Assembly: GCF_003946465.1 (NCBI RefSeq)
Contig: NZ_RHOL01000007.1
Location: 1 to 64,000 of the forward strand
Origin: Lacticaseibacillus hegangensis
GTDB taxonomy: Bacteria > Bacillota > Bacilli > Lactobacillales > Lactobacillaceae
Length of the DNA stretch: 64,000 bases
Direction: 5' to 3'
Part shown: positions 32,621-41,807 of the stretch, in pieces
Numbering within the stretch: the first letter of the stretch is position 1
Layout: every line of letters begins with the position of its first letter
Translations under genes and position numbers: made by a program
Notes under the pieces: generated by a model
Seen by the model: only the letters and a program-made list of their open reading frames with translations
Databases searched by the model: none
Told to the model about the DNA's origin: nothing

Positions 32621-33732
32621 GCTTGTTCCTCCGCAAATGTGATCATTCCCAGTTCGTGTGGTGCCCCGTTAAAAATGGCCGTTTCGGTCAGCCTGATGGC
32701 CCCGTCAAGACGCATCACCTTTAGCCGGCAGTAGGTGGGCGACGTTTGCAAGGCCGCATACAATTCATCCTCGGTGTGAACCGGCAAATGATTGCAGGTC
32801 AGGACAATGTCGCCGGCGGCCAGGCCCATTTTGCTGGCAGGCGTATCCGGCTGAACGGCAACGAGCCGCACTCCGGCACTGGTTTGTGAAATCAGACCGG
32901 TCCCACGCCGAGTCGCCGCCCAGTTGGCCAGGCCCAAGATGACGCCCAACGCGGCTACGGTGAACACCGCCATCTGACCGGCCGCTGGGCGCCAGTAAAC
33001 AAGCGCGGCAACAACCAGCGCGACCAGCCCGGCGCCTAGGTATTGCCAGGACCAGGCGTCGGTCGCGTGCGTGGGCAGCTGCTTTTTGGTGGTCAGCGCT
33101 GCGCCGATCACCAAGGGCAAACCCACAAGCGCGAAGTGCACCGAGCCAATTCCCAGCTGCGGCCACCAGCCAAACGCGGGCAGGCAGTCGCCGGCCACCG
33201 GCAGCACGAGTGGGAGCCAGTACCACTGCCGGCGACTATACGTGGCAATGCGGGCGCCGCGCTTGCCAGGGCACAGCTTCGGGACATCCACAGCCGGATT
33301 CATGAAGCGCAGAAGCAACGCGTTAACCAGCCAGAGGCCAGCGAGCAGCGCGGCATACCCGGCCGCCCAGCCGGCTGGTTTGGCAATTGGACCAAGCCAC
33401 GGCGGCAGCAAGCTCACCAGGCCGGCCAGCGCGACGAACCATGGGGCAAAACCGAGTCCGGCAAGCAGCAGTGCGACCACGTTGAGCACAATCAACGTCA
33501 GCATCACCGGGTGCGGAAGTATTACCCCGAGGAAAACCAAGGCCACGCTAAGGACCAGTCCGCCAGCAACGCCGCCAAGCAAGCCGGCCCACCAATTCGT
33601 CCAGAGGCGGTCAATGCTGGTGCCAAACACCGCTCGCTCCTGACGAAACCGGTGGCTGCGCCAAAACAAGGCGACCAGCAGTCCCACCAGGGTGACCGGG
33701 CGTAAAAATAATGTAACCAGCAATTGTCCCAT
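32617..33732 (-). CDS. Polytopic membrane protein with C-terminal PDZ domain (MinJ-like)
   Basis: 371 residues with eight or more hydrophobic segments, then a C-terminal PDZ domain (about 285-355; VRLVAVQPDTPASKMGLAAGDIVLTCNHLPVHTEDEL). This layout and the position near ftsEX match YvjD/MinJ of Bacillus, which bridges DivIVA and MinD at the division site. The ATG at 33732 follows GAGGAAGG; the GTG five codons upstream overlaps that site. It has its own extended -10 promoter and is coupled to phoP by a four-base overlap. The MinJ function is inferred from architecture and context. Confidence 0.75.
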   Translation of the reverse strand: MGQLLVTLFLRPVTLVGLLVALFWRSHRFRQERAVFGTSIDRLWTNWWAGLLGGVAGGLVLSVALVFLGVILPHPVMLTLIVLNVVALLLAGLGFAPWFVALAGLVSLLPPWLGPIAKPAGWAAGYAALLAGLWLVNALLLRFMNPAVDVPKLCPGKRGARIATYSRRQWYWLPLVLPVAGDCLPAFGWWPQLGIGSVHFALVGLPLVIGAALTTKKQLPTHATDAWSWQYLGAGLVALVVAALVYWRPAAGQMAVFTVAALGVILGLANWAATRRGTGLISQTSAGVRLVAVQPDTPASKMGLAAGDIVLTCNHLPVHTEDELYAALQTSPTYCRLKVMRLDGAIRLTETAIFNGAPHELGMITFAEEQA

Positions 33733-33758
33733 ACGCACCTTCCTCACTATTCATCGTA

Positions 33759-33767
33759 AGTATAGCA
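33759..33767 (-). promoter_or_regulatory. Extended -10 promoter of the PDZ-phoPR genes
   Basis: The minus strand reads TGCTATACT (-10 TATACT at 33759-33764). A poor -35 TTTGGC lies 17 bp upstream. Confidence 0.6.
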
Positions 33768-33800
33768 TGTATTTTCACTGCGCCAAACGCCCACGCCAGC

Positions 33801-33832
33801 AAAAAACCGCCTCGCCTCTAGGCGAAACGGTT
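33801..33832 (-). terminator. Terminator of ftsEX
   Basis: A twelve-pair stem with two G-U pairs (33806-33817 region with 33821-33832) is followed by six T on the minus strand. It is 18 bp behind ftsX. Confidence 0.9.
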
Positions 33833-33849
33833 GTATGCGGTTCAATCAG

Positions 33850-34737
33850 TCAGGCTTTCAGGTAACGACGCATGGAAACGACCGACCCGAGCGCCCCGAT
33901 GATGATCCCAATCAGGGCCATCCCCAGGTCCAGCCAAAGCAGAAATGGCATGTTCGGGTACAGGGAAAAGCCGTTGACCGCCTCGGTGAAGTGGGCATTT
34001 TGCGCCACCAGGCCGTAGCCAAAGTCGACCAGCAGCATCGGCAGCAAGGAGCCAAACAATCCAGTCCAGGCCCCTTCGAGCAGGAACGGCCAGCGAATGT
34101 ACGCGTTTGTCGCACCCACTAAGCGCATGATCTTGATCTCGTCACGCCGCGACAAAATCGTGATGCGAATCGTGTTGGAAATCAGGAACACCGCCACGAA
34201 CAGCAGCAGTATCATGAAGAACGCGCCCCACCGCTGAATTGTCGAAACTGTCCGGAACAGCTTTTTGGCCGTGTTCCCGCCGTATGTGGCCTCCGAGACA
34301 TGCTTCATTTTCTCAGCGCGCCGGGCAACATTGATCGTATCTTTGGCAGAGTCAGTATCGACCATGAAGATATTGTTCAGTGGATTCTGATCGCCGCGGA
34401 ACATCGCCCACTGTGAGCCGTAACTGCCAACGATGGAATTGAGTTCTTGGCCGGCAGAGCGGTAGGTGACTTTCTTGACCTTAGCTAAGCCCTTCAGTTC
34501 CTGCTCCAAGTGATCCTGTTGCTTCTTGGTGGTGCCCTTTTGGATGTATACGCGAACCCGCACATCATTTTCGACTTGCGTGGAGACGCGGTTAACGTTC
34601 AGCAGCAGGGCAAGGAAGATGCCGACCAACAGCAGCGTGACCGTCACGGCAGAAATTGCCGCCACCGACATCCAGCCATTGCGTTTCAGACTCTTGAGGG
34701 AGTCCTTGACGTGACGCAATAAAATATTAGTTTTCAT
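33850..34737 (-). CDS. ftsX: Cell division ABC transporter permease FtsX
   Basis: 295 residues with the FtsX plan: a cytosolic N-terminus, TM1 (about 22-45), a large extracellular domain (about 50-165), then three TM segments near the C-terminus. With FtsE it activates peptidoglycan hydrolases at the septum or sidewall. The ATG at 34737 lies inside the end of ftsE (11-base overlap); the longer frame is an artefact inside ftsE. A terminator follows. Confidence 0.94.
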   Translation of the reverse strand: MKTNILLRHVKDSLKSLKRNGWMSVAAISAVTVTLLLVGIFLALLLNVNRVSTQVENDVRVRVYIQKGTTKKQQDHLEQELKGLAKVKKVTYRSAGQELNSIVGSYGSQWAMFRGDQNPLNNIFMVDTDSAKDTINVARRAEKMKHVSEATYGGNTAKKLFRTVSTIQRWGAFFMILLLFVAVFLISNTIRITILSRRDEIKIMRLVGATNAYIRWPFLLEGAWTGLFGSLLPMLLVDFGYGLVAQNAHFTEAVNGFSLYPNMPFLLWLDLGMALIGIIIGALGSVVSMRRYLKA

Positions 34738-35413
34738 CGCTGTAGCTGCCCCCTTGCTCGTCGCGAACCAGCCTGCCGCCGGCGATTTCCAGCAGGCGGT
34801 GCGGCCGTTCATTGACGATCTCGCGGTTGTGAGTCGCCATGATGACAGTGGTGCCTTCCGAGTTGATTTTTTCCAAAATATCCATGATGCCTTCCGAGGT
34901 GTCCGGATCCAGGTTCCCGGTTGGCTCATCGGCGATCACCACGTCAGGCGCGTTGACAATCGCGCGGGCGATGGACACCCGCTGCTGTTCCCCACCGGAG
35001 AGCTCGTTAGGGAAGCGCCGGATTTTTTGCTCCAGGCCGACCATTTTCAGCACATGCAGGACCCTTGGCTTAATGTCTGCCTCTTTAGTCTCAACCACTT
35101 GCATCGCGTAGGCGACATTTTCGTACACCGTCAACCGCGGCAGCAGTTTAAAGTCCTGGAACACAATGCCGATGCCACGCCGAAAATACGGCACTTCCTT
35201 GGGCGCCATTTTAGCCAGGTCGTACTTGCCAACCTGAATGGTGCCGCTAGTCGGCTTCAATTCATGGTAAAGCATCTTGATGACAGTCGACTTACCGGCA
35301 CCACTGGGCCCAATCACGTAAAGAAATTCCCCCGGGTCGACGGTCAAACTCAAATCCTTGATCGCGATGACGCCGTTGTCGTACTGCTTCATCACGTTTT
35401 TCATCTGAATCAT
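34727..35413 (-). CDS. ftsE: Cell division ABC transporter ATP-binding protein FtsE
   Basis: 228 residues. Walker A is GPSGAGKSTVIK (about 35-46), Q-loop GIVFQDFKLLP, signature LSGGEQQR and Walker B VVIADEPTGNLDP. It is a cytosolic ATPase partnering FtsX, translationally coupled to it. An AAAGGAG site precedes the ATG, and a promoter with an extended -10 lies 33 bp upstream. Confidence 0.97.
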   Translation of the reverse strand: MIQMKNVMKQYDNGVIAIKDLSLTVDPGEFLYVIGPSGAGKSTVIKMLYHELKPTSGTIQVGKYDLAKMAPKEVPYFRRGIGIVFQDFKLLPRLTVYENVAYAMQVVETKEADIKPRVLHVLKMVGLEQKIRRFPNELSGGEQQRVSIARAIVNAPDVVIADEPTGNLDPDTSEGIMDILEKINSEGTTVIMATHNREIVNERPHRLLEIAGGRLVRDEQGGSYSDEN

Positions 35414-35445
35414 GACTTCGCTCCTTTATTTGAACACTATCGCTG

Positions 35446-35454
35446 AGTATAGCA
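35446..35454 (-). promoter_or_regulatory. Extended -10 promoter of ftsEX
   Basis: The minus strand reads TGCTATACT (-10 TATACT at 35446-35451). The -35 region is weak. Confidence 0.6.
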
Positions 35455-35494
35455 AAGCAATACGTCAGACTGATTGCAGCCAGATTACATTTCG

Positions 35495-36611
35495 TTACGC
35501 CGGGTTGGCGTTGGCGAGCTCCCACTGCAGATAAGCGTAAATGAACGGATTGAGCGCGCCGTCCATCACGGCCTGGCCGTTGCTGGTCGAGTAATTCGTG
35601 CGGTGATCCTTCACCATGGTGTAAGGGTGAAAGACATACGAGCGAATCTGTGACCCGAACGCCACCTCCATCTGCTGGCCCTTGATGGCCGCAGCCTGCT
35701 CTGCCTTTTTCTCCTGCTCACGCTGATAAAGCTTGGCCTTCAGCATGGCCATCGCGGTGGCCTTGTTCTGGAACTGACTGCGCTGAGCCTGGCTGGACGT
35801 CACAATGCCCGTTGGAATGTGAATCAGTCGGACCGCACTGGAGGTCTTGTTAATGTGCTGACCACCGGCCCCACTGGAGCGGAAGACCTCCATTTTGATG
35901 TCTTCCGGCCGCAAGTCCACGTCGATGGTGTCATCCAACTCAGGCATGACGTCGACCGAGGCAAAACTGGTGTGACGGCGGCCGGCCGCGTCAAACGGCG
36001 AAATGCGCACCAGCCGGTGCACCCCTTTTTCCGACCGCAGCATGCCGTACGCATTCTCCCCGTTGATCAGCAGCGTGACACTTTTAATGCCCGCTTCGTC
36101 GCCGGCTTGATAATCGGCCACTTCAACTGCGTAGCCGTTCTGATCCGCCCACCGCTCGTACATGCGCGTCAACATGGACCCCCAGTCCTGCGCTTCCGTG
36201 CCGCCGGCACCGGGGTGAATTTCGATGATCGCGTTGTTATGGTCGTACTTGCCGTTGAGCAAAAGCGCCATTTCGTAGGTGCTGAGCTTGTCCTGCAGGG
36301 CCGCCATATCGCGTTCAAGCTCCTGTTGCAGCTCCTTGTCCGGCTCTTCTTGAAGCAGTTCAAACGCCACTTCAAGGTCATCAAGCTTGCTCTGCAAAGC
36401 AATGAAGTTATCGTGCTTGACCTTAAGTTGATTATTCTGGTCGATCAGCTTTTGTGCGTTTTCTTGATCGTCCCAAAAGCCCGGCTCGGCCATGCGACCT
36501 TCATTTTCAGCGATGCGTTCGTTCAGGACATCGAGGTCAAAGCGACCCCCTAAAGTGATTTATTTTGGCTCGCATGTCTGCGAGGGTGGTGCGAATCTCT
36601 GCGATTTCCAT
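35495..36611 (-). CDS. prfB: Peptide chain release factor 2 (programmed +1 frameshift)
   Basis: Reads UGA and UAA stop codons. The gene starts at ATG 36611 (MEIAEIRTTLADMRAKINHF). After 24 codons it reaches an in-frame TGA at 36537-36539, and continues in the +1 frame from GAC, giving about 371 residues. The main part has the stop-recognition SPF motif (RISPFDAAGRR) and the GGQ motif (SSGAGGQHINKTSSAVR). The slippery site is canonical, so this is autoregulation of RF2 and not a broken gene. A terminator-like hairpin lies upstream, behind secA. Confidence 0.97.
36536..36551 (-). promoter_or_regulatory. RF2 +1 frameshift site
   Basis: The minus strand reads AGG GGG TCG CTT TGA C. This is a Shine-Dalgarno-like AGGGGG three bases ahead of the CTT slippery codon, followed by TGA and then C, the poor-termination context. 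Low RF2 permits a shift from CTT to TTT and reading on as GAC. Confidence 0.97.
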
Positions 36612-36644
36612 CGTGTCGTTCCTTTCCCAGTAACCGATTTCGCC

Positions 36645-36678
36645 AAAAACGCCAAGGCAACGGGAGCGCTGCCCTGGC
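36645..36678 (-). terminator. Terminator-like hairpin behind secA
   Basis: A nine-pair stem with one G-U pair (36651-36659 with 36670-36678) is followed by GTTTTT on the minus strand. It may be partial, since no strong prfB promoter is visible between it and the prfB start. Confidence 0.7.
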
Positions 36679-36685
36679 GTCATAA

Positions 36686-39049
36686 TCAGCGACGAATATT
36701 TTGTCGGATCTGCGCCTTCATGAATAGCCGGGTGACCCCGTCGTCCATGTTCGCGATCATTTCCTCAAACATCCGGTACGCTTCTTCTTGGTACTCGACC
36801 AACGGGTTCATCTGCCCGTAGCCGCGCAGCCCAACACTTTGCCGAAGCTGATCCAAGGCATCGATGTGCTCGGTCCACAGACTGTCGACCACGCGCAAGA
36901 TCACGACTTTTTCAAACTCCAGCATCTGGGCCTTATCGCCCAACTGGTTCAACTTGCTGGTGTAATTATCTTCAGCCAGCTGTTCAAGCGTCCTGATGAT
37001 CTCGTCGCTTGACCGTTTGGCGAGCGCACTCTTCTTGAAGTCCTCATCCGTGACCATGTTAGTCGTCACGTAGTCGTAAATCTTGTCGAGTTCCCACTCC
37101 TGCTTTTCCCCTTGGGTGTGAGCCTGGACCATGCGTGTGATGCAACGATCGATCATCGCCATCAGCACTGGCTTCAGCGTCTCGTCTTCGTTGATCACCT
37201 GCTGGCGCTGCTTATAAATGACCTCACGCTGTTCGCGCATCACGTCATCGTACTGAAGGGTGTTCTTACGGGTATCGTAGTTGTTCCCTTCAACGCGCTT
37301 TTGCGCCGATTCAACGGAGCGCGAGATCATCCGGCTGCGGATCACCTGCTCGTCGTCGTCCAACTTGAAGCGGTCGAGCATCTGCTTGATCCGTTCTGAG
37401 CCGAAGCGCTTCATCAAGTCGTCCTCAAGCGACAAGTAAAACTGGGTGGCACCAGGATCGCCTTGCCGCCCGGAACGGCCACGCAGCTGGTTATCGATCC
37501 GGCGGCTTTCGTGCCGCTCGGTCCCGATGACCGCAAGCCCGCCGACCGCCGTGACTCCGGGGCCCAGTTTGATATCGGTCCCGCGCCCGGCCATGTTCGT
37601 CGCGATCGTGACCGCGCCGCGCTGGCCCGCGTTCATGATGATTTCGGCTTCCTTGGCATGGTTCTTCGCGTTCAGCACGCTGTGGGGAATGCCTTCCTCG
37701 TCCAGCAGTTTGGACAGCCGTTCGGAAGACTCAATTGCGACCGTGCCGACCAGAATCGGTTGCCCTTTGGCGTGGCGTGCTTTGATGTCCCGCGTTACAG
37801 CCTTAAACTTGGCATCCAGGGTCGGGTACAAAATGTCCGGGGAATCAACGCGAATGACCGGTTTGTTGGTCGGAATCGAAATGACTTCCATGTTGTAGAT
37901 TTCCCGGAATTCTTCCTCTTCCGTCTTCGCCGTCCCCGTCATGCCGGCCAGTTTATTGTACATCCGGAAGAAGTTCTGATAGGTAATCGTGGCCATGGTG
38001 GCATTTTCGTCCTGGATTTCGACGCCTTCCTTGGCTTCGATCGCCTGATGCAGCCCGTCAGAGAAGCGCCGCCCTTCCATCGCGCGGCCAGTGAACTGGT
38101 CAACGATCAGCACTTCGCCTTCCTGCACCATGTAGTCGATATCCTTGAGCATGATGTAGTTGGCCCGCAGCGCCTGATCCAAATGGTGCGTCAGGGCGGT
38201 ATTTTCGGTGTCGTAAAGGTTCTTGAGGCCAAAGATCTTCTCCGCCTTGCGGATCCCGTTTTCGGTCAACGCCACGGTCTTGGTCGGCCAGTCGATCTTG
38301 TAGTCGTCCTCTTCCTTGAGGGTCTTCACGAAGCGGTCGGCGCGAATGTACAGCCCGGTCGACTTTTCCGCCCCACCAGAGATGATCAGCGGCGTCCGGG
38401 CTTCATCGATCAGAATTGAGTCCACTTCATCGACGATCGCGTAGTTGAGTGGCCGCTGAACCATCTGCTGCTTGTAGACAACCATGTTGTCACGCAAATA
38501 GTCGAACCCGAGTTCACTGTTCGTCGAATAGGTGATGTCCGCGTTGTAAGCCGCCTGTTTCTCCTCAGAGGAGAGATCATGGGTGTTCAGCCCCACGGTC
38601 AGGCCCAGCCAATTGTATAGCTCGCCCATTTCGGTCGCGTCACGACCGGACAGGTATTCATTGACGGTGACGACGTGGACCCCTTTGCCAGCTAACGCGT
38701 TCAGGTAGACGGGCATGGTCGCGGTTAGGGTTTTCCCTTCACCAGTTTTCATTTCGGCAATGTTGCCTTCGTGAAGCGTGATGCCGCCGATGATCTGCAC
38801 CCGAAACGGGAACAGGCCGAGCACGCGCTTAGCACCTTCGCGGGCAGTCGCAAAGGCTTCAGGCAAGATGTCATCGAGGGTTTCCCCCTTCATGAGCCGA
38901 TCTTTCAATTCAGGCGTTTTTGCTTTCAGGTCCTCATCGCTCAGCGCAGCATACTCGTCCTCGTAGGCCATCACCTGATCGGCAATTTTACCGAGACGGT
39001 TCACTTCGCGCTTGTCGCTTTCGACCCAAGACTTTAATACGTTTGGCAT
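36686..39049 (-). CDS. secA: Preprotein translocase ATPase SecA
   Basis: Motor of Sec-dependent export, 787 residues. Nucleotide-binding domain 1 has [14 protein letters not shown] (Walker A, about 101-114) and [23 protein letters not shown]2 has [13 protein letters not shown] and [12 protein letters not shown]. The protein ends RQNIRR, without the C-terminal Cys/His zinc segment found in longer SecA proteins, as in many lactobacilli. AGGAGAGG precedes the ATG, and an extended -10 promoter lies about 55 bp upstream. Confidence 0.98.
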   Translation of the reverse strand: MPNVLKSWVESDKREVNRLGKIADQVMAYEDEYAALSDEDLKAKTPELKDRLMKGETLDDILPEAFATAREGAKRVLGLFPFRVQIIGGITLHEGNIAEMKTGEGKTLTATMPVYLNALAGKGVHVVTVNEYLSGRDATEMGELYNWLGLTVGLNTHDLSSEEKQAAYNADITYSTNSELGFDYLRDNMVVYKQQMVQRPLNYAIVDEVDSILIDEARTPLIISGGAEKSTGLYIRADRFVKTLKEEDDYKIDWPTKTVALTENGIRKAEKIFGLKNLYDTENTALTHHLDQALRANYIMLKDIDYMVQEGEVLIVDQFTGRAMEGRRFSDGLHQAIEAKEGVEIQDENATMATITYQNFFRMYNKLAGMTGTAKTEEEEFREIYNMEVISIPTNKPVIRVDSPDILYPTLDAKFKAVTRDIKARHAKGQPILVGTVAIESSERLSKLLDEEGIPHSVLNAKNHAKEAEIIMNAGQRGAVTIATNMAGRGTDIKLGPGVTAVGGLAVIGTERHESRRIDNQLRGRSGRQGDPGATQFYLSLEDDLMKRFGSERIKQMLDRFKLDDDEQVIRSRMISRSVESAQKRVEGNNYDTRKNTLQYDDVMREQREVIYKQRQQVINEDETLKPVLMAMIDRCITRMVQAHTQGEKQEWELDKIYDYVTTNMVTDEDFKKSALAKRSSDEIIRTLEQLAEDNYTSKLNQLGDKAQMLEFEKVVILRVVDSLWTEHIDALDQLRQSVGLRGYGQMNPLVEYQEEAYRMFEEMIANMDDGVTRLFMKAQIRQNIRR

Positions 39050-39103
39050 TCAGTAATCCTCTCCTGTCATCCAACTTTGCATACTGCTGACAGTATCTAA
39101 ATC

Positions 39104-39112
39104 ATTTTATCA
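39104..39112 (-). promoter_or_regulatory. Extended -10 promoter of secA
   Basis: The minus strand reads TGATAAAAT (-10 TAAAAT at 39104-39109). A TGTAAA hexamer 16 bp further upstream may serve as -35. Confidence 0.5.
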
Positions 39113-39141
39113 TTGTTCTCAGGTCTTTACACGCCTAGCGC

Positions 39142-39170
39142 AAAAAAACCGCAGATCAGGCGATCTGCGG
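39142..39170 (-). terminator. Terminator of hpf
   Basis: A perfect 9-bp stem (39149-39157 with 39162-39170, AGGC loop) is followed by a run of T on the minus strand, 18 bp behind the stop. Confidence 0.92.
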
Positions 39171-39187
39171 CTGCTGAAGAAGGCGTT

Positions 39188-39748
39188 TTACTCGTCAGTT
39201 TCGATCAGGCCATAGCGGCCATCACGGCGCTTGTACACGATGCTGGTCCCGTTCGTATCAGCATCCTCGAAAATGAAGAAGTTATGCCCCAACATGTCCA
39301 TCTGCAAAATGGCCTCTTGGGAATCCATCGGTTTCAACGACACCCGCTTGGTCCGGACCACCGTCAATTCATCTTCGTTGTCATCGGTACTGGTTGGTGC
39401 AGGTGTGCCCTCAGGCGCCACATCAATTGGCGCAAAGCCCTTTTCACGCGACTTGCGGTTGATCTTGGTCTTATATTTCCGGACCTGACGCTCCAGCTTA
39501 TCAGTGACCAAATCGACACTGGCATAAAGATCAGGGCTGGTTTCCTCGGCCCGCAGAGTCAGGTAAGACAATGGGATGGTCACTTCGACCTTGGCGGTTT
39601 TATCCTGATAAACCTTCAAGTTGACATGCGCGATGGCCTCGACTGAACTTTCGAAGAACTTGTTCAGCTTGCTGATCCGCTTCTCAACATAACTGCGAAT
39701 GGCATCAGTGACTTCGATGTTTTCGCCACGAACGTTGTATGTGAGCAT
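39188..39748 (-). CDS. hpf: Ribosome hibernation promoting factor, long form
   Basis: 186 residues: an N-terminal RaiA/YfiA domain (1-100, MLTYNVRGENIEVTDAIRSYVEKRISKLNKFF), a linker (about 105-130), and the C-terminal dimerisation domain (about 130-185; VVRTKRVSLKPMDSQEAILQMDMLGHNFFIF). Long HPF links two 70S ribosomes into 100S dimers in stationary phase. It is monocistronic with a consensus-like promoter and a strong terminator, between comFC and secA as usual in Lactobacillales. Confidence 0.97.
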   Translation of the reverse strand: MLTYNVRGENIEVTDAIRSYVEKRISKLNKFFESSVEAIAHVNLKVYQDKTAKVEVTIPLSYLTLRAEETSPDLYASVDLVTDKLERQVRKYKTKINRKSREKGFAPIDVAPEGTPAPTSTDDNEDELTVVRTKRVSLKPMDSQEAILQMDMLGHNFFIFEDADTNGTSIVYKRRDGRYGLIETDE

Positions 39749-39830
39749 AAAACTTCTCCCCTTTCATCCGTGCAAACTCGTTGCACACAGGCAAATTGGC
39801 TCTGATAAAGCCCTTTCACCCTTCGTCTTT

Positions 39831-39859
39831 ATTATATCGAACTGAAAGCGGTGAAACAA
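39831..39859 (-). promoter_or_regulatory. hpf promoter
   Basis: Minus strand: -35 TTGTTT (39854-39859), 17-bp spacer, consensus -10 TATAAT (39831-39836). The -35 overlaps the end region of comFC. The leader of about 75 nt can form small stems. Confidence 0.75.
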
Positions 39860-39863
39860 ATAT

Positions 39864-40526
39864 TTATCTGATCAGCGACCGACTGATCACCTCGCCTTCA
39901 AAACCGGCCGCTCGCAGCGCCGCCTTGGCGTGGTACAGGGTCCGCCCGGTGGTGTATAGATCGTCAAGCAGCACGATGCGGGGCGGCACCTTGGCGGGTA
40001 AATGAGCGGTAAAACTTTGCCTGGTGAGCAGTCGCTCTGCCCGCGTCTTCTGCGCCTGAGGGACTGGGGTGTCGGCCTTGGTCAGCCACAGCGCCAGCGG
40101 CAGATGACCAAACAACCCCAGCACGGGATCGAATCCGCGCCTTGCATAGTGCCCTCGCTCGCTTGGAATCGGCACCAGGGCCTGGTTTTCGCCAACTACT
40201 TGGAGCACATCAGCGAATGCGCCATGCAGATGGTAATCACCCAGGCCCTTGTACTGCTGAATAAAATCCTTCATCGGTGCGGTGTAGCGAAACCACGCCC
40301 GGTGATTAAGCAGCTGCTCTCCCTGCGCCTTCCAGCGCCGGCAGTCCTGGCAAAGGCTGGGGGAATCGGCGCGACCGCAACCGGGACAGACAGTCTGCTG
40401 ATCGATCTGATCAAAGCGGGCAAAGCAGCGCCGGCACAATTGCGCCAGTCGCAGCGGCCGCGCATCAAGCAGGCCAGAGAGCCCCGGATCATCTCGCAGG
40501 GGCTGATGGCACAATAGGCAGTTCAT
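39864..40526 (-). CDS. comFC: ComF family protein (ComFC), competence-related phosphoribosyltransferase
   Basis: 220 residues. The N-terminus has zinc-binding Cys pairs (CLLCHQPL, CRRCF, CPGCGR, CQDC), and the C-terminal phosphoribosyltransferase domain has the PRPP motif RIVLLDDLYTTGRTL (about 185-200). ComFC acts with ComFA in DNA uptake of competent Firmicutes. It overlaps comFA by four bases. Whether this organism is transformable cannot be read from two genes. Confidence 0.92.
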   Translation of the reverse strand: MNCLLCHQPLRDDPGLSGLLDARPLRLAQLCRRCFARFDQIDQQTVCPGCGRADSPSLCQDCRRWKAQGEQLLNHRAWFRYTAPMKDFIQQYKGLGDYHLHGAFADVLQVVGENQALVPIPSERGHYARRGFDPVLGLFGHLPLALWLTKADTPVPQAQKTRAERLLTRQSFTAHLPAKVPPRIVLLDDLYTTGRTLYHAKAALRAAGFEGEVISRSLIR

Positions 40527-41779
40527 GGTGTGCGCCTGTTCATCATCGTGATTTCATGACGCGCTGCTAGCATGTTCAAGGTGATGTGCCCGCCCACAAA
40601 CCACACCGGATCGTCGGGGCTGGCCTGGCTGCGGCCTGCGCGCCCAGCCATCTGGATCAGCCCACTGGTACTGAACTGCCGGTCGTCTGCGGCCAGCACC
40701 AGCACCGCGCAGTGCGGAATCGTCACCCCTCGCTCCAAAATCGTCGTGGTGAGCAGGACCGCCACCACGCCATCGCGAAACTGCTGAACTTTTAATACCC
40801 GCTCCGGATCTTCGGCGTGGACCGTCTGCACCGTGTACCCGGCTTGGCTCAAGGCTTGCGCAAGCGGCAAAAGCCAATCAATGCGCGGCACAAACAGCAT
40901 GCACTGACGGCCTGTGAGTTGCGAAAGCAAGTGCAAAACAGTCTTGGGAGCCCGTTTTGGCACCCCTTTAAGCGCGGCGACGAGCAGGTGCGGCACTGGC
41001 AGCGGAAAGCCATGAAAGCGCCGCACCAAAAAGCTGACACCGATGGTGCCAGCGCGTGCGGCCTGCTTTAACGCGCGCGGCGGGGTCGCACTGAGAAACA
41101 CGGTCGGACCGCGGTTGGCCTTAGCCACGGCGGCGGCCAGCATTGGCGTTTGACTGTACGGAAACGCGTCCACCTCATCGACGATCACCAGGTCAAAATG
41201 CTGATAATACCGCAGCAACTGGTGGGTGGTCCCCACTACCAGGGGGGCAGGTGCCACGGGCCAAGGCGCACCGCCGTATTGCACCGCCACGGGGGTCTCG
41301 GCAAAGGCGGCTTGAAGCCTTGGGGCCAGCTCAAGCACGACATCGATCCGCGGTGTCGCGACGGCCACCCGGTGATGTTCGGCAAGCTCATGGGCAATGA
41401 GCGGAAAGAGCATCTCTGTTTTGCCCGCCCCTGTCACCGCCCACAACAGATGGTCGCGGCCTGCCGAAACCGACGCCACTGCGGCCTGCGCGGCAGCGTT
41501 TTGGGCAGGTGTGAGCGAACCTGCCCAAGTCAACTTGCCGCCCTCACCAGGTCCGCTTGGGAACCGAAACAGCCGCGTCGTGCTGGTGACCCGGCCAAGG
41601 CCGATGCATGCTCGGCAGTACGTGCGCCCATCCGGCAGTTGGTGGCGCGTGCGCTGACCGCAGCGCTGGCAAACCCCATCGACAATGCCGAAGACGACCT
41701 CAGCCTGTGCTAAACTGGACGCAGCGATACCAGCGTCTGCGACTTCTTCATCAATCAGTTGCATCCCACTTGGAATCAT
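40523..41779 (-). CDS. comFA: ComFA DNA helicase/translocase
   Basis: 418-residue DEAD-like ATPase that pulls single-stranded DNA inward during transformation. It has a four-Cys zinc finger at the N-terminus (CQRCGQ...CRAC, about 37-60), Walker A AVTGAGKTEMLFPL (about 108-121), Walker B IVDEVDAFPY, the SATPPR motif and helicase motif VI QMAGRAGRS. The start at 41779 follows GAGGTG. The gene is divergent from yigZ with only 28 bp between start codons, so its promoter must lie inside yigZ; an extended -10 TGTGATAAT is seen there near 41818-41826. Confidence 0.92.
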   Translation of the reverse strand: MIPSGMQLIDEEVADAGIAASSLAQAEVVFGIVDGVCQRCGQRTRHQLPDGRTYCRACIGLGRVTSTTRLFRFPSGPGEGGKLTWAGSLTPAQNAAAQAAVASVSAGRDHLLWAVTGAGKTEMLFPLIAHELAEHHRVAVATPRIDVVLELAPRLQAAFAETPVAVQYGGAPWPVAPAPLVVGTTHQLLRYYQHFDLVIVDEVDAFPYSQTPMLAAAVAKANRGPTVFLSATPPRALKQAARAGTIGVSFLVRRFHGFPLPVPHLLVAALKGVPKRAPKTVLHLLSQLTGRQCMLFVPRIDWLLPLAQALSQAGYTVQTVHAEDPERVLKVQQFRDGVVAVLLTTTILERGVTIPHCAVLVLAADDRQFSTSGLIQMAGRAGRSQASPDDPVWFVGGHITLNMLAARHEITMMNRRTP

Positions 41780-41807
41780 TGCTTTCACCTCAAAAGGAGA
41801 TTACGCC

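Noticed and set aside
35495-36493. prfB as truncated or a pseudogene because of the in-frame TGA
   Set aside because: The TGA is the programmed +1 frameshift site of RF2 with all canonical elements.
37463-38419. 318-codon plus-strand frame inside secA
   Set aside because: Antisense shadow of the conserved SecA ATPase region, no homology.
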